Origin: Thermomonas sp. S9
GTDB taxonomy: Bacteria > Pseudomonadota > Gammaproteobacteria > Xanthomonadales > Xanthomonadaceae
Reading direction: 5' to 3'
DNA length: 64,000 bases
NCBI RefSeq assembly: GCF_024704365.1
Contig: NZ_JAJDFY010000001.1
Span: 2,585,001-2,649,000, forward strand
Part shown: piece after piece, positions 43,056 through 55,312 of the stretch
How positions within the stretch are numbered: the stretch's first letter is position 1
Layout: every line of letters begins with the position of its first letter
Notes under the pieces: model-generated
Databases searched by the model: none
What the model saw: only the letters and a program-made list of their open reading frames with translations
Told to the model about the DNA's origin: nothing
Program-made: the position numbers and the translations under genes

Positions 43056-44683
43056 ATGCGCCACCTGCCCCTCGCCGCCGCGCTGACCCTCGCCCTGGCC
43101 GCCTGCCAGCCCGCCTCGCCCCCGCCGTCCGCGGCCGCGGCTGCGAGCGCCCAACCCGCGCAGACCACCGCGCCCGCGTTCGCCTTCGAGGAGGCCAGCA
43201 TCACCGACCTGCAGGCGAAGATGGCGTCCGGCGCACTCAGCAGCTTCACGCGCTCACCCAGGCCTATCTCGACCGCATCGCCGCGATCGACCGCGCCGGC
43301 CCCGCACTCAACGCGGTGATCGAGCTCAATCCGGACGCGCTCAAGGAGGCCGATGCGCGGGATGCCGAACGCAAGGCCGGCCAGATCCGCGGCCCGCTGC
43401 ACGGCATCCCGGTGCTGTTGAAGGACAACATCGACGCCACCCCGATGGCCAATTCCGCCGGCTCGCTGGCGCTGGCCGGCAACCGCCCCAAGGCCGACGC
43501 CTTCCTGGTGGCGAAGCTGCGCGCGGCCGGCGCGGTGATCCTGGGCAAGACCAACCTATCGGAATGGGCGAATTTCCGCTCCACCCGCTCCACCTCGGGC
43601 TGGAGCGGGCGCGGCGGACAGACCAAAAATCCCTACGCGCTCGACCGCAATCCCTGCGGCTCCAGCGCCGGCACCGGCAGTGCGATCGCCGCCAACCTCG
43701 CCGCCGCCGGCATCGGCACCGAGACCGACGGCAGCATCATCTGCCCTTCCGCGGTGGCCGGACTGGTCGGGATCAAGCCCACCGTCGGCCTGGTCAGCCG
43801 CAGCGGGATCATCCCGATCTCGGTCTCGCAGGACACCGCCGGCCCGATGACGCGCAACGTGGCCGATGCCGCCGTGCTGCTGACCGCGATCGCCGCGCCC
43901 GACCCGGCCGATCCGGCCGCCGGCGAGCGCAAGGACACGACCCCCATCGACTACACCGCACACCTGAAGGTCGACGCGCTCAAGGGCGCGCGGATCGGCG
44001 TGGTACGCAAGCTGACCGGCTACCAGCCGGATACCGACGCCGCGTTCGAGGCGGCGGTCGCCGCGCTCAAGGCGGCCGGCGCGACCGTGGTGGATGCCGA
44101 GATCCCCACCCTGGGCCAATGGGATGACGCCGAGCTGCAGATGATGCTGTACGAGTTCAAGGACGGCCTGAACCGCTACCTGGCCGGCACCGACACGCCG
44201 TACAAGTCGCTGGCGGAACTGATCGACTACAACAAGGCACACGCCGCGCAGGAAATGCCCTACTTCGGGCAGGAGCTGTTCGAGCAGGCGCAGGCCAAGG
44301 GGCCGCTGACCGAACCGGCGTATCTTGCCGCGCGCGACAAGGTGCGCCGGCTGGCCGGGCCGGAAGGGATCGACGCCGCCCTGCGCAAGCAGAATCTGGA
44401 CGCGCTGGTGGCGCCGGCGATGTCGCCCGCCTGGCCCACCGACCCGATCAACGGCGACCACTTCACCGGTGCCGGCTACGGCGCGGCCGCAGTCGCGCGC
44501 TACCCCAGCCTGACCGTGCCGATGGGCGAGGTGCACGGCCTGCCGGTCGGCATCGTGTTCATGGGCAGCGCGTGGAGCGAGCCGCGCCTGATCGAGCTGG
44601 GCTATGCCTTCGAGCAGGCCACCCACGCACGCAGGCCGCCGCGCCTGCTGCCGACGGTGCAGCTGCCGCCTGCCGCGAAGTAA
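43056..44683 (+). CDS. Amidase-signature family lipoprotein, single frameshift
   Basis: Amidase of about 542 residues with a lipoprotein signal (LALAACQP). Amidase signature elements: the catalytic Lys in [13 protein letters not shown], the Gly/Ser-rich [30 protein letters not shown] with the cis-Ser and nucleophile Ser, and [19 protein letters not shown]. Relatives in Xanthomonads are annotated as peptide amidases; the substrate is not certain. The frame breaks at about 43244, between GALSS and [16 protein letters not shown], best explained by one missing C. GGAG precedes the ATG at 43056. Converges on the DAHP synthase gene across a strong hairpin. Confidence 0.88.
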
Positions 44684-44697
44684 GCCGGAAATGGCCT

Positions 44698-44725
44698 GGC
44701 GCGCCGCCGCGTGCGGCGGCGCGCC
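44698..44725. terminator. Long GC-rich hairpin between convergent genes
   Basis: GGCGCGCCGCCGC and its exact complement form a 13-bp stem with a two-base loop directly between the amidase and DAHP synthase stops. There is no T-run, so it may act as a two-way block or mRNA end protector rather than a classical terminator. Confidence 0.55.
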
Positions 44726-46117
<1,392 letters not shown>

Positions 46118-46180
46118 GCTGCAACCGGAACGTGGACTGTTGCGTCGCATCATCCCGCGCGCGCGCCGCCCCTGCAACCG

Positions 46181-46700
46181 TTATCTGCGGAACCGATAGT
46201 TCTGGCGCTGGCGGAATCCGGCGTACAGCGCTCCCAGCCCGAGGCCGAGGAACCACAGGAAGGCCCACATCGGCATCGACAGCCCGAGGAACTGCCAGTC
46301 GATGCTGGCGCAATCCCCGGTGGCCTGCAGCACCCTGCGCGCCGCCCCCAGCTCAGGAGTACTGCTCGACGATGAAGTTCAAACCGGGCCCGCAGCTGGG
46401 CAACTCGGGCGGATGCAGCTGCACCCAGCTGTGGCGGCCGGCATAGACCAGCCCGCCCAGCGCCGGCACCAACGCCAGCAGCGCCCATGCCTTGCGCGCG
46501 CCTGCCCGGCGCGGGTCATGCAGGGCCCCGAACAGGAACACCAGGCCGAGCGCGCCGAAGCAGAGGCGCTGGAAGATGCAGAACGGACACGGCTGGATGC
46601 CCAGCTTGAACTGCACGTAGAAGGCATAGCCCAGCAGCGCGGCGCAGCAGGCGAACCCGAACAGGAACTGCGCGCGGAACGACCAGCGGAACGGATTCAT
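46181..46700 (-). CDS. dsbB: Disulfide bond formation protein DsbB, single frameshift
   Basis: Inner-membrane quinone reductase that reoxidises DsbA. Four transmembrane helices; the first periplasmic CxxC is in IQPCPFCIFQRLC and the second Cys pair is LPSCGPGLNF...ATGDCAS. One extra T at 46353 (coding TGGCTG read as TGAGCTG) makes a stop after FIVEQYS; without it the text reads SWLGAARRVLQATGDCASIDWQFLGLSMPMW and ends at NYRFRR. Restored length is 172 residues, as in relatives. Start at 46700. No dsbA is nearby; the DsbA-like gene at 2649 is a cytoplasmic FrnE type. Confidence 0.9.
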
Positions 46701-46751
46701 GCCTGCCCCTTCATCGATCCGCCGATTATGGTGCAGAACCCGCCAAAACGA

Positions 46752-46777
46752 AAAACCCCGGGCAGGCCCGGGGTTTT
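46752..46777 (-). terminator. Intrinsic terminator after rplQ
   Basis: AAAACCCCGGGC pairs with GCCCGGGGTTTT (12 bp, two-base loop) 35 bases after the rplQ stop; on the minus strand it continues TTCGTTTTGG. It ends the large ribosomal protein transcript. Confidence 0.85.
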
Positions 46778-46811
46778 CGTGGATGCACCGCCGTGGCGGT
46801 GCCGGCGCGCC

Positions 46812-47183
46812 TTACTCGGCGGCCTGCGGGCGATCCACCAGCTCGACGTAGGCCATCGGCGCGTTGTCGCCGGCGCGGAAGCCGCACTTGAGGATGCGCA
46901 GGTAGCCGCCCGGGCGCTGCGCATAGCGCGGGCCGAGCACGGTGAACAGGGTGCCCACCGCTTCCTTGTCGCGCAGGCGCGAGAACGCCAGGCGGCGGTT
47001 GGCCACACCATCGGTCTTGGCCAGGGTGATCAGCGGCTCGGCGACGCGACGCAGTTCCTTGGCCTTGGGCAGGGTGGTACGGATGATTTCGTGCTTGAAC
47101 AGCGACGCCGCCATGTTCGAGAACATCACCTGGCGATGGGCGCTGGTGCGATTGAACTTGCGGCCGGCTTTCTGGTGGCGCAT
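46812..47183 (-). CDS. rplQ: 50S ribosomal protein L17
   Basis: 123-residue L17, lining the polypeptide exit region of the 50S subunit. It begins [21 protein letters not shown], the family signature, and ends in a conserved [21 protein letters not shown]. Start at 47183. Last gene of the alpha operon, 233 bases downstream of rpoA, an unusually wide gap for this pair, in which I see no gene. Confidence 0.96.
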   Translation of the reverse strand: MRHQKAGRKFNRTSAHRQVMFSNMAASLFKHEIIRTTLPKAKELRRVAEPLITLAKTDGVANRRLAFSRLRDKEAVGTLFTVLGPRYAQRPGGYLRILKCGFRAGDNAPMAYVELVDRPQAAE

Positions 47184-47416
47184 GGCTTGAATTCCTGAAA
47201 ATGTTGGAAAGAGTGGAACGCTGAACTTCGCTGTCGCCATCCAGGCGTTGGAACTGCGGACTGCGGGTGGTCCTTGCCGGTCACTCCCTGGACCGGATGC
47301 CGCGGGCTTGGCCCGTCGGTGGATCGAGAGCCTGCCGATACCGCCGGGCAATCACCACGGCGGCATCCTGCAGAGGCGCCTGCCTGCGTGCATGGCGCAA
47401 GCGGGTGGCCCGGCGA

Positions 47417-48414
47417 TCAGCCGAGCATGCCGTGGGTCGCGGCACCGGCCGGCGGCCAGTTCTCCAGCTTCATGCCCAGCGACAGGCCGCGCTGGGCCAG
47501 CACTTCCTTGATCTCGGTGAGCGACTTCTTGCCCAGGTTCGGGGTCTTGAGCAGCTCCACCTCGGTCTTCTGGATCAGATCGCCGATGTAGTAGATGCTC
47601 TCGGCCTTCAGGCAGTTGGCCGAACGCACGGTCAGCTCGAGGTCGTCGATCGGGCGCAGCAGCAGCGGGTCGACGCCGGCGCTGGCCTGCGGCTTGGCGC
47701 CGCGCTCGCGGTGGGTGAAATCGCCGAACACCGACAGCTGGTCGGTGAGGATGTCGGCGGCGGTGCGCACGGCCTCCTCGGCATCGATCGTGCCGTTGGT
47801 CTCGATGTCCAGCACCAGCTTGTCGAGGTCGGTACGCTGCTCGACGCGCGCGGCTTCCACCGCGTAGGCCACGCGGCGGACCGGCGAGAACGAAGCGTCC
47901 AGCACCAGGCGGCCGATCGTGCGCGCCTCGTCGTCGGGACGACGGCGGGCGGCGGCCGGCTGGTAGCCGAAGCCGCGGCTGATGGTCAGGCGGATGTTGA
48001 GCGCCACGTCCTTGGTCAGGGTGGCGATCACATGGTCGGGGTTGAGCACTTCCACGTTGTGGGTGGTCTTGATGTCGCCGGCGGTGACGACGCCCGGACC
48101 TTGCTTCTTCAGCTCCAGGGTATCGGTGTCGCCGCTATGCATGCGGATGGCGACGTCCTTGAGGTTCAGCAGGACCTCGACACGTCCTCCTGCAGGCCTT
48201 CGACCGTGGTGTACTCGTGCAGCACGCCGTCGATCTCGACCTCGGTGATGGCGAAGCCCGGGATCGACGAGAGCAGCACGCGGCGCAGCGCGTTGCCGAG
48301 GGTGTGGCCGTAGCCGCGCTCCAAAGGTTCGATCACGACCTTGGCGCGGGTGTCGGTGATGCGCTCGATCTGCGGTCCGCGCGGACGCAGGACTTGGGTG
48401 GCGGTAACCGTCAT
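47417..48414 (-). CDS. rpoA: RNA polymerase alpha subunit, single frameshift
   Basis: 332-residue RpoA after repair. The N-terminal assembly domain starts [19 protein letters not shown] and contains [25 protein letters not shown]; the C-terminal domain ([49 protein letters not shown]) contacts UP elements and activators. At 48180/48181 one base is missing (coding GTGCTCGAGGTC read as GTGTCGAGGTC), which breaks the frame between LQEDV and the conserved [17 protein letters not shown]. RpoA is essential and single copy, so a true frameshift here is very unlikely. Start at 48414 with AGGAG upstream. Between rpsD and rplQ. Confidence 0.96.
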
Positions 48415-48466
48415 TCGGGGAGTCTCCTGCAGGCCTGCGCGCTGGGCGCAGGCCGGTGGCAATGGC

Positions 48467-49096
48467 TTACTTCGAGTACAGCTCGACGATCAGCGCTTCG
48501 TTGATGTCGCTGGGCAGGTCGGCGCGATCCGGCACCGCCTTGAACACGCCGGCGAACTTGCCGGCATCCACTTCCACCCAGGACGGCGACAGGTTCATCT
48601 GCTCGGCGAGGGTCAGCGACTCCTTCACGCGCATCTGCTTCTGCGCCTTCTCCGACAGCGCGATCGCGTCGCCGGCCTTGACCGTGTAGGACGGCAGATT
48701 GACCAGCTTGCCGTTCACGGTGACGCCGCGGTGGCTGACCAGCTGGCGCGCGGCCGGGCGGGTGACGGCAAAGCCCATGCGGTAGACGACGTTGTCCAGG
48801 CGGGTCTCCAGCAGCTGCAGGAGGTTTTCACCGGTATTGCCCTTCTTGGTCGCGGCCTTCTTGTAGTAGTTGCGGAACTGGCGCTCCAGCAGGCCGTAGA
48901 TGCGCTTGACCTTCTGCTTCTCGCGCAGTTGGGTGGCGTAGTCGGACAGCTTGCCCTTGCGCGCGTTGGCGCCATGCTGGCCGGGCTTCTGCTCCAGCTT
49001 GCACTTGGAGTCGAGCGCGCGCGCCGGCGACTTCAGCGACAGGTCGGCGCCTTCGCGGCGGGCGAGCTTGCAGGTGGGACCGATATAACGAGCCAT
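48467..49096 (-). CDS. rpsD: 30S ribosomal protein S4
   Basis: 209-residue S4, primary 16S rRNA binder. Begins [19 protein letters not shown]; the zinc-less N-terminal domain is followed by the S4 RNA-binding motif ([33 protein letters not shown]). In enterobacteria S4 represses the alpha operon through a pseudoknot in the rpsM leader; whether the leader here folds that way cannot be judged by eye. Lies 19 bases after rpsK and 52 bases before rpoA. Confidence 0.97.
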   Translation of the reverse strand: MARYIGPTCKLARREGADLSLKSPARALDSKCKLEQKPGQHGANARKGKLSDYATQLREKQKVKRIYGLLERQFRNYYKKAATKKGNTGENLLQLLETRLDNVVYRMGFAVTRPAARQLVSHRGVTVNGKLVNLPSYTVKAGDAIALSEKAQKQMRVKESLTLAEQMNLSPSWVEVDAGKFAGVFKAVPDRADLPSDINEALIVELYSK

Positions 49097-49115
49097 GTTC
49101 TTGTGCTCCCGCGCG

Positions 49116-49511
49116 TCAGACGCGACGCTTCTTCGGCGGACGGCACCCGTTGTGCGGGATCGGCGTCACGTCGATGATGTTGAGGATCTTGTAGCCGACG
49201 TTGTTCAGCGAACGCACGGCGGATTCGCGGCCCGGACCCGGGCCCTTGATGCGCACTTCCAGCGCCTTCACGCCGTAGTCCAGCGCGGCCTTGCCGGCCT
49301 TCTCGGCGGCAACCTGCGCGGCGAACGGGGTGGACTTGCGCGAACCGCGGAAGCCCGCGCCGCCCGAGGTCGCCCAGCTCAGCGCATTGCCCTGGCGGTC
49401 GGTGATGGTGACGATGGTGTTGTTGAACGAAGCGTGGACGTGCGCGATGCCGTCGGTGACGACGCGCTTGACCTTCTTCTTGGTCTTGTTGGCAGCAGCC
49501 GGCTTGGCCAT
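49116..49511 (-). CDS. rpsK: 30S ribosomal protein S11
   Basis: 131-residue S11 of the small-subunit platform. N-terminus Lys-rich ([18 protein letters not shown]); conserved core [36 protein letters not shown] and the invariant C-terminal [18 protein letters not shown]. Between rpsM (12 bases) and rpsD. Confidence 0.97.
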   Translation of the reverse strand: MAKPAAANKTKKKVKRVVTDGIAHVHASFNNTIVTITDRQGNALSWATSGGAGFRGSRKSTPFAAQVAAEKAGKAALDYGVKALEVRIKGPGPGRESAVRSLNNVGYKILNIIDVTPIPHNGCRPPKKRRV

Positions 49512-49523
49512 GGTCTGGGTTCC

Positions 49524-49880
49524 TTACTTCTTGATGGCCTTGCGCGGGCCCTTGCGGGTGCGCGCATTGGTACGGGTGCGCTGGCCACGCAGCGGCAGGC
49601 CACGGCGATGGCGCAGGCCGCGGTAGCAGCCCAGGTCCATCAGGCGCTTGATGGCCATGCCGACCTCGCGGCGCAGGTCGCCCTCGACCACGTACTTGCC
49701 GATCTCGGCGCGCAGGCGCTCGACTTCCGGCTCGGACAGGTCGCGGATCTTGGTCGACGAATCCACGCCGGCCGCTTCGCAAACCAGCTTGGAACGGGTA
49801 CGGCCAATGCCGTAGATGCTTTGCAGCCCGACCCAGACGTGCTTCTGGGCAGGCAGGTTGACGCCTGCAATACGCGCCAT
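49524..49880 (-). CDS. rpsM: 30S ribosomal protein S13
   Basis: 118-residue S13 of the 30S head, contacting the P-site tRNA and 50S bridge. Begins [26 protein letters not shown]; a basic C-terminal tail with [20 protein letters not shown]. First gene of the alpha operon; preceded by a 341-base gap from secY that contains a likely promoter at 49942-49950. Confidence 0.97.
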   Translation of the reverse strand: MARIAGVNLPAQKHVWVGLQSIYGIGRTRSKLVCEAAGVDSSTKIRDLSEPEVERLRAEIGKYVVEGDLRREVGMAIKRLMDLGCYRGLRHRRGLPLRGQRTRTNARTRKGPRKAIKK

Positions 49881-50221
49881 AAGGCGATCTCCGATATGCG
49901 TAATGACGCCGAATCACGGGATCCGGCGCGGGAAATATGAAATTGTAGCAAGACCCCGGTCATTCAGGAAGCCCGGGGCGCCTGACGGCGCCCGGACCCG
50001 GCATGGGGAGTGTGCCCATGCTCCGGCGACGGCCCCGGGCTGGCAGTGCGCCGGCCTTGCGGCCGCCGCCTGCCCGCGCGCTACTCTGGCGCGCGGATCG
50101 GCCTGGAACCACCCTTGCACGGGATCGCTGCAAGGGTCGCCCAGTTGCCGGATCGCGCATCCGTCGATCCGGCGGTTGTTGCGTCCCGCCCGTGGCGGGA
50201 GGAAGGCACGCAGTGTGCGCC
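49881..50221 (-). other. 341-base gap between secY and rpsM, no rpmJ
   Basis: No coding region is convincing; rpmJ (L36), which sits here in enterobacteria, is absent. It holds several hairpins: CCTTGCA/TGCAAGG (50112-50135 area), a GGCGCC/GGCGCC pair near 49978-49993, and CATGGG/CCCATG near 50000-50020. Close to rpsM is an extended -10 sequence. The gap probably holds the end of the spc operon and the promoter and leader of the alpha operon. Confidence 0.6.
49942..49950 (-). promoter_or_regulatory. Putative extended -10 promoter of the alpha operon
   Basis: On the minus strand TTGCTACAAT combines TGC and TACAAT, an extended -10. It lies about 62 bases before the rpsM ATG; no convincing -35 is present (TTCCTG about 17 bases upstream is poor). 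It would give a leader of roughly 55 bases for rpsM-rpsK-rpsD-rpoA-rplQ. Confidence 0.45.
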
Positions 50222-51571
50222 TTAGCGCGCCCCGCGCCCCTTCAGGTTGGCCTTCTTCAGCAGGCTCTCGTACTGGTGCGACATCAGGTGCGCCTGGATC
50301 TGCGCGATGAAATCCATCACCACCACCACCACGATCAGCAGCGAGGTGCCGCCGAAGTAGAAGGACGTGCCCAGCTTGGTGCGCATCACTTCGGGAAGCA
50401 GGCACACCAGCACCAGGTACAGGGCGCCGGCAGCGGTCAACCGGGTCAGCACGCCATCGATGTACTCGCCGGTCGCGCGGCCGGGACGGATGCCCGGGAT
50501 CAGCGCACCCGACTTCTTCAGGTTGTCGGCGGTTTCCTGCGAATTGAATACCAATGCGGTGTAGAAGAACGCGAACCCGATGATCAGCGCCGCCAGCAGG
50601 ATCATGTGCAGCGGCTCGCCCGGCGACAGCATCTGGCTGACCTTCTGCAGCCACACGGTGGCGGTGCTGCCGGACTGCCCGAACCAGGTCGATGCGGTGG
50701 CCGGGAACATGATCAGCGAAGACGCGAAGATCGGGGGGATCACGCCCGACATGTTGAGCTTCAGCGGCAGGAACGAGCTCTGGTTCTGGTAGCCGCCGCG
50801 GCCGCCCTGGCGCCGCGCGTAGTTCACGGTGATGCGGCGCTGGCCGCTCTCCATGAACACCACGAACCAGGTCACCGCGATCACGATCGCCAGGATCACG
50901 AACACGGTGATCCACTGCATCTCACCGGCATTGGCCTGCTGCAGGGTATGCAGCACGGCGCCCGGCAACCCGGCGACGATGCCGGCGAAGATGATCAGCG
51001 AGATGCCGTTGCCGATGCCACGCTCGGTCACCTGCTCGCCCAGCCACATCAGGAACACGGTGCCGGCGGTCAGCGAGACCACCGCGGTCAGCACGAAGCC
51101 CGGGCCGGGGTTGTACACCACCGGGATGCCGCTACCCGCGCCCTGGTGCTGCAGCGCGATCGCGATGCCAGCTGCCTGGAAAATGGCCAGGAACACTGAC
51201 CCGATGCGCGAGTACTGGGTGATCTTGCGGCGCCCGGACTCGCCCTCCTTCTGCATCGCCTTCAGGCTGGGCAGGATCTGCACCATCAGCTGCATGACGA
51301 TGGAGGCCGAAATGTAGGGCATCACGTTCAGCGCGAACAGGCTGAAGCGCGAGAGGGCGCCGCCGGAGAACATGTTGAACATGTCCACCACGGTGCCCTT
51401 CTGCGCATCCATCAGCTGCAGCATGGCCTCGGGATTCACGCCCGGCACCGGGATGTAGCACCCGATGCGGTAGACGATCAGCGCCCCGATCACGAACAGC
51501 AGGCGCGAGCGGAGTTCGGTGAACTTGCCCGCACCCATCAGGCCCGACAGTGCATCCGCGGTTCGCGACAT
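50222..51571 (-). CDS. secY: Protein translocase subunit SecY
   Basis: 449-residue channel subunit of the SecYEG translocon, ten transmembrane helices in the inner membrane. Landmarks are [26 protein letters not shown] (TM1), the plug/TM2 region [28 protein letters not shown], the cytoplasmic loop [42 protein letters not shown] and the final Lys-rich tail [13 protein letters not shown]. Start at 51571, 7 bases after rplO. Last gene of the spc operon. Intact. Confidence 0.97.
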   Translation of the reverse strand: MSRTADALSGLMGAGKFTELRSRLLFVIGALIVYRIGCYIPVPGVNPEAMLQLMDAQKGTVVDMFNMFSGGALSRFSLFALNVMPYISASIVMQLMVQILPSLKAMQKEGESGRRKITQYSRIGSVFLAIFQAAGIAIALQHQGAGSGIPVVYNPGPGFVLTAVVSLTAGTVFLMWLGEQVTERGIGNGISLIIFAGIVAGLPGAVLHTLQQANAGEMQWITVFVILAIVIAVTWFVVFMESGQRRITVNYARRQGGRGGYQNQSSFLPLKLNMSGVIPPIFASSLIMFPATASTWFGQSGSTATVWLQKVSQMLSPGEPLHMILLAALIIGFAFFYTALVFNSQETADNLKKSGALIPGIRPGRATGEYIDGVLTRLTAAGALYLVLVCLLPEVMRTKLGTSFYFGGTSLLIVVVVVMDFIAQIQAHLMSHQYESLLKKANLKGRGAR

Positions 51572-51578
51572 GCGCCGG

Positions 51579-52016
51579 TCACTCCGCCAGCTTGCCGCCG
51601 GCCGCCTCGATCGCGGCCTTGGCGCCGGCGGTCGCAGCGATGCCCTTCAGCACGAAGGCCTTGGTCAGCTCGCCCTTGGCCACGATCTTGGCGCGCTTGG
51701 CGGTGCTCGGCACCAGACCGGCGGCCTTCAGCGCCGCGAAATCGACATCGCCGGCCGGCAGCGAATCCAGCTTGTACAGCAGAACCTCGGCGGTGTCCTT
51801 GGCCATCTGCGAACGGAAGCCGATCTTCGGCAGGCGGCGCTGCATGGGCATCTGGCCGCCTTCGAAGCCGGCCTTGATCTTGCCCTTGCCGGCGCGCGCG
51901 AACGAACCCTTGTGGCCGCGGCCGCAGGTCTTGCCCAGGCCGGAACCAATGCCGCGACCGACGCGGACGCGCTCCTTGCGGGCGCCGTCAGCGGGCTTGA
52001 GCGTATTGAGCTTCAT
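51579..52016 (-). CDS. rplO: 50S ribosomal protein L15
   Basis: 145 residues, starting [37 protein letters not shown], the glycine-rich L15 signature. The C-terminal part has [27 protein letters not shown]. Four bases separate its start from the rpmD stop. Late-assembly protein of the 50S subunit. Confidence 0.97.
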   Translation of the reverse strand: MKLNTLKPADGARKERVRVGRGIGSGLGKTCGRGHKGSFARAGKGKIKAGFEGGQMPMQRRLPKIGFRSQMAKDTAEVLLYKLDSLPAGDVDFAALKAAGLVPSTAKRAKIVAKGELTKAFVLKGIAATAGAKAAIEAAGGKLAE

Positions 52017-52020
52017 GCGA

Positions 52021-52209
52021 TTACTCCTCCACCCGCACCAGGTAGTGCAGCTGATTGATCAGGCCACGCACCTGCGGGCTGTCCTTCAGCTCGCGGACGC
52101 TGTTGAGCTTGCCGAGGCCGAGCGCCTTCACCGACAGACGGTGGCGCGACTGGGTGCCGCGCAGGCCCTTGACCAGGCGAACCTTGATGGTCTTGCCTTC
52201 GTTAGCCAT
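52021..52209 (-). CDS. rpmD: 50S ribosomal protein L30
   Basis: 62-residue L30; begins [20 protein letters not shown] and has the conserved [16 protein letters not shown]. Its start overlaps the 3' end of rpsE by 8 bases, so the two are translationally coupled. Slightly shorter C-terminal than some relatives but complete. Confidence 0.96.
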   Translation of the reverse strand: MANEGKTIKVRLVKGLRGTQSRHRLSVKALGLGKLNSVRELKDSPQVRGLINQLHYLVRVEE

Positions 52210-52741
52210 GGATCAGATCCTCCACCTTCTTGCCACGCTTGGCGGCGATCTTGGCCGGCGAGTGCATCGCCTCCAGGCCCTTGACGGTGGCGCGCACCAG
52301 GTTGATCGGGTTGCGCGAACCGACCGCCTTGGCCAGCACGTTCTTCACGCCCACCGCCTCGAGCACGGCGCGCATGGCACCGCCGGCGATCACGCCGGTA
52401 CCCTCGGACGCCGGCTGCATGTACACGCGGGCGGCGCCGTGGCCGGCCTTCACCGCATGGAACAGGGTGCCGTTGTTCAGGTCCACCGTGCTCATGTTCC
52501 TGCGCGCGTATTCCATCGACTTCTGGATGGCCACCGGCACTTCGCGCGCCTTGCCATAGCCGAAGCCGACCTTGCCGGCACCGTCGCCCACCACCGTCAG
52601 CGCGGTGAAAGTGAACTGGCGACCGCCCTTGACGGTCTTGCTGACGCGATTGACGGCGACCAGTTTCTCGATCATGCCGTCATCGACTTTTTCCTCGCGG
52701 GGACCGCGATCGCGGCCGCGGGATTCGCGTTGTTCTGCCAT
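52202..52741 (-). CDS. rpsE: 30S ribosomal protein S5
   Basis: 179-residue S5, involved in decoding accuracy. The double-stranded RNA-binding domain ([45 protein letters not shown]) and the C-terminal domain ([39 protein letters not shown]) are intact. The N-terminus has a charged extension [23 protein letters not shown] compared with E. coli. Preceded by a 152-base gap to rplR. Confidence 0.97.
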   Translation of the reverse strand: MAEQRESRGRDRGPREEKVDDGMIEKLVAVNRVSKTVKGGRQFTFTALTVVGDGAGKVGFGYGKAREVPVAIQKSMEYARRNMSTVDLNNGTLFHAVKAGHGAARVYMQPASEGTGVIAGGAMRAVLEAVGVKNVLAKAVGSRNPINLVRATVKGLEAMHSPAKIAAKRGKKVEDLIHG

Positions 52742-52893
52742 TTCGATGTCTCGATTGATTGAAGGAATTTGCGGCGTCGCCGCTTATCGTTGTGGTGTAC
52801 CGCGGGTGGATCGCCAACCCCGCAACCGGAGCTGGCGCCCGGCGCCACTTGCGCCGGCAAGCGGGCGGGCGGGCCAGGGCCCGCCGCGCGCCG

Positions 52894-53247
52894 TCAGAAC
52901 TGCAGGCCGCCCTCGCGGGCCGCGTCGGCCAGGGCCTTGATGCGGCCGTGGTAACGATAGCCGGAACGGTCGAACGCCACCTTCTCGATGCCGGCGGCCT
53001 TGGCGCGCTCGGCGATCACGCGGCCGACCCTGGCGGCGGCTTCGGCGTTCTTGCCGCTCTTCAGGCCTTCCTTGACATCAGCCTGCACGGTCGAAGCCGA
53101 TGCCAGCACCTTGGCGCCGTCGGCAGTGAACAGCTGGGCGTACAAGTGCTGGTCGGTGCGCAGCACCGACAGGCGCGGGACACCGAGTTCGCGGATGCGC
53201 GCGCGGGTGGACTTGGCACGGCGCAGGCGGGCGATTTTCTTTTCCAT
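52894..53247 (-). CDS. rplR: 50S ribosomal protein L18
   Basis: 117-residue L18, which binds 5S rRNA. Begins [22 protein letters not shown], contains [29 protein letters not shown] and ends [28 protein letters not shown]. Between rplF (85 bases) and rpsE (152 bases); both gaps are wider than in E. coli and hold GC-rich inverted repeats but no gene. Confidence 0.97.
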   Translation of the reverse strand: MEKKIARLRRAKSTRARIRELGVPRLSVLRTDQHLYAQLFTADGAKVLASASTVQADVKEGLKSGKNAEAAARVGRVIAERAKAAGIEKVAFDRSGYRYHGRIKALADAAREGGLQF

Positions 53248-53332
53248 TGTCTTGGTCTCCGAAAGCTGAAGGACTGGGCATTTCCCGAGGAGCCCGCCGG
53301 ACAGTGCGCGGCGCCTCCTGCGGGATCAACCA

Positions 53333-53860
53333 TTAGGCCTTCTTGGCTTCCTTGCGGATGATGGTTTCGTCGGAATACTTCACGCCCTTGCCCTTGTACG
53401 GCTCCGGCGGACGATAACCACGGATCTTGGCTGCCACCTCGCCGACCAGCTGCTTGTCGGCGCCGGCGACCAGGATTTCGGTCTGGGTCGGAGTGGTAAT
53501 GGTGATGCCGGCCGGCGGGGTGAACAGGATCGGATGGGAATACCCCAGCGACAGGTTCAGGTCCTTGCCCTGCATGGCGGCGCGGTAGCCCACGCCGACC
53601 AGCTCGAGCTTGCGCTCGAAGCCGGCGCTGACGCCGCGCACCATGTTGGCGACGATCGCACGCAGGGTACCGGTCAGCGGCACCAGCGAGGCATCGTTGG
53701 CGGAGAGCAGCGCGTGGCCATCCTCCACCTTGACTTCGATTCCGGCCGGCTTGGCGACGCTCAGGGTACCCTTCGGACCCTTGACGCTGATCGATTCCGG
53801 CTGGACGTTGACTTCGACACCCTTGGCCAGGGCGACGGGCTTCTTGGCGACTCGGGACAT
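53333..53860 (-). CDS. rplF: 50S ribosomal protein L6
   Basis: 175-residue L6, two similar RNA-recognition-like domains. Begins [23 protein letters not shown]; ends [28 protein letters not shown], the invariant C-terminal region near the sarcin-ricin loop. I chose the ATG at 53860 because it matches the family N-terminus. Thirteen bases after rpsH. Confidence 0.97.
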   Translation of the reverse strand: MSRVAKKPVALAKGVEVNVQPESISVKGPKGTLSVAKPAGIEVKVEDGHALLSANDASLVPLTGTLRAIVANMVRGVSAGFERKLELVGVGYRAAMQGKDLNLSLGYSHPILFTPPAGITITTPTQTEILVAGADKQLVGEVAAKIRGYRPPEPYKGKGVKYSDETIIRKEAKKA

Positions 53861-53873
53861 GTGTGCGACTCCC

Positions 53874-54269
53874 TTAGGCCACGATGCACAGGACTTCACC
53901 GCCGACGCCCTGCTGGCGCGCCTGCGAGTCGGTCATGATGCCCTTGGAGGTGGAAATGATGGCAACACCCAGGCCGCCGAGCACCTTTGGCAGCGCATCC
54001 TTGCCGCGATACTGGCGCAGGCCCGAGCGCGACACGCGCTTCAGGGTCTCGATCACCGGCTTGCCTTCGAAATACTTGAGCGCGATCTCGAGCTCGGCCT
54101 TGGCGCCGACCTGGGTCACGCGGGCATCTGCGATGTACCCCTCGTCCTTGAGGACGTTGGCGATCGCGACCTTGATCTTGGAAGACGGCATCTTCACCGC
54201 CGGCTTGCCGACCGCGGCCGCATTCTTGATGCGGACCAGCATGTCGGCGATGGGATCAGTCATGCTCAT
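53874..54269 (-). CDS. rpsH: 30S ribosomal protein S8
   Basis: 131-residue S8. Begins [17 protein letters not shown], which matches the E. coli start MSMQDPIADM, and ends [31 protein letters not shown]. In E. coli S8 represses the spc operon by binding the rplE leader. Preceded by a 184-base gap from rpsN. Confidence 0.97.
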   Translation of the reverse strand: MSMTDPIADMLVRIKNAAAVGKPAVKMPSSKIKVAIANVLKDEGYIADARVTQVGAKAELEIALKYFEGKPVIETLKRVSRSGLRQYRGKDALPKVLGGLGVAIISTSKGIMTDSQARQQGVGGEVLCIVA

Positions 54270-54453
54270 GTGGTTTCACCTGATGAGTAGCACCGATATC
54301 CGCTTTCGCGAAAATCTGTCTGGATTGTGGGCGCCGCGCCCGGCAGGCGAGGCGTTTGCAGTAGCCGCAAGCCCCGCATCGCGGCGGGGCCCGCCCTCGC
54401 TTGCGCGGAAGGTAGCTATTTAGTGTAGCAGGTTCCGGTCCGCAGGGGGAGGA
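54270..54453 (-). other. 184-base gap between rpsN and rpsH
   Basis: No gene. Contains a CCCCGC/GCGGGG hairpin (about 54375-54392) and, on the minus strand, TGCTACACT near 54426-54434, which resembles an extended -10. A secondary promoter or RNA-processing site inside the spc operon is possible, but weakly supported. Confidence 0.35.
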
Positions 54454-54759
54454 TCACCAGCTGGCCTTGCGCAGGCCCGGGACGTCGCCGCGCATGGTCG
54501 CCTCGCGCAGCTTGTTGCGGCCGAGGCCGAACTTGCTGTACACGGCGCGCGGGCGCCCGGTCAGGGCGCAGCGGGTGGTCTGGCGGGACGGCGAGGAATC
54601 GCGCGGCAGCTTCTGCAGCTTGGTCGCCGCGGCCATCTTCTCCTCGTAGGACGCATCCTGGCTGGAGATGACCTTCTTCAGCGCCTCGCGCTTGGCGGCG
54701 TACTGCTTGGCCAGCTTGGCACGCTTGGCCTCGCGGTTGATCATGGAAGTCTTGGCCAT
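54454..54759 (-). CDS. rpsN: 30S ribosomal protein S14
   Basis: 101-residue zinc-free (C-minus) S14. Begins [29 protein letters not shown]; the C-terminal [39 protein letters not shown] is the family core. Nine bases after rplE. Confidence 0.97.
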   Translation of the reverse strand: MAKTSMINREAKRAKLAKQYAAKREALKKVISSQDASYEEKMAAATKLQKLPRDSSPSRQTTRCALTGRPRAVYSKFGLGRNKLREATMRGDVPGLRKASW

Positions 54760-54768
54760 GACGTGTCC

Positions 54769-55311
54769 TTAGTTGCGGAACGGGAAACGGAAAGCCTCGA
54801 GCAGGGCCTTGGCCTCCGCATCGGTCTTCGCGGTGGTGGTGATCGCGATGTCCATGCCGCGCATCGCATCGACGGCGTCGAAGTCGATCTCCGGGAAGAT
54901 GATCTGCTCCTTCACGCCCATGTTGTAGTTGCCGCGACCGTCGAACGAACGCCCCGACACGCCGCGGAAGTCGCGCACGCGCGGCAGCGAGATGTTGATC
55001 AGGCGGTCCAGGAACTCGTACATGTGCGCGCGACGCAGGGTCACCTTGCACCCGATCGGCCAACCGTCGCGGATCTTGAACGATGCCACCGAGACGCGCG
55101 ACTTGGTCACCACCGGCTTCTGGCCGGAGATCTTGGCCATGTCGGCCACCGCGTTCTCCAGCACCTTCTTGTTGGTGGCGGCCTCGCCCACACCCATATT
55201 GAGCGTGATCTTGACGAGCTTGGGGACTTCCATCGGATTGGTGTAACCGAACTGCTGCATCAGCTTCGGCACCACTTCATCCTTGTAGAACTTTTCGAGT
55301 CGGGTGGTCAT
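54769..55311 (-). CDS. rplE: 50S ribosomal protein L5
   Basis: 180-residue L5, contacting 5S rRNA and the P-site tRNA. Start [25 protein letters not shown] at 55311; contains [43 protein letters not shown] and ends [24 protein letters not shown]. One base after the rplX stop. Confidence 0.97.
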   Translation of the reverse strand: MTTRLEKFYKDEVVPKLMQQFGYTNPMEVPKLVKITLNMGVGEAATNKKVLENAVADMAKISGQKPVVTKSRVSVASFKIRDGWPIGCKVTLRRAHMYEFLDRLINISLPRVRDFRGVSGRSFDGRGNYNMGVKEQIIFPEIDFDAVDAMRGMDIAITTTAKTDAEAKALLEAFRFPFRN

Positions 55312-55312
55312 G

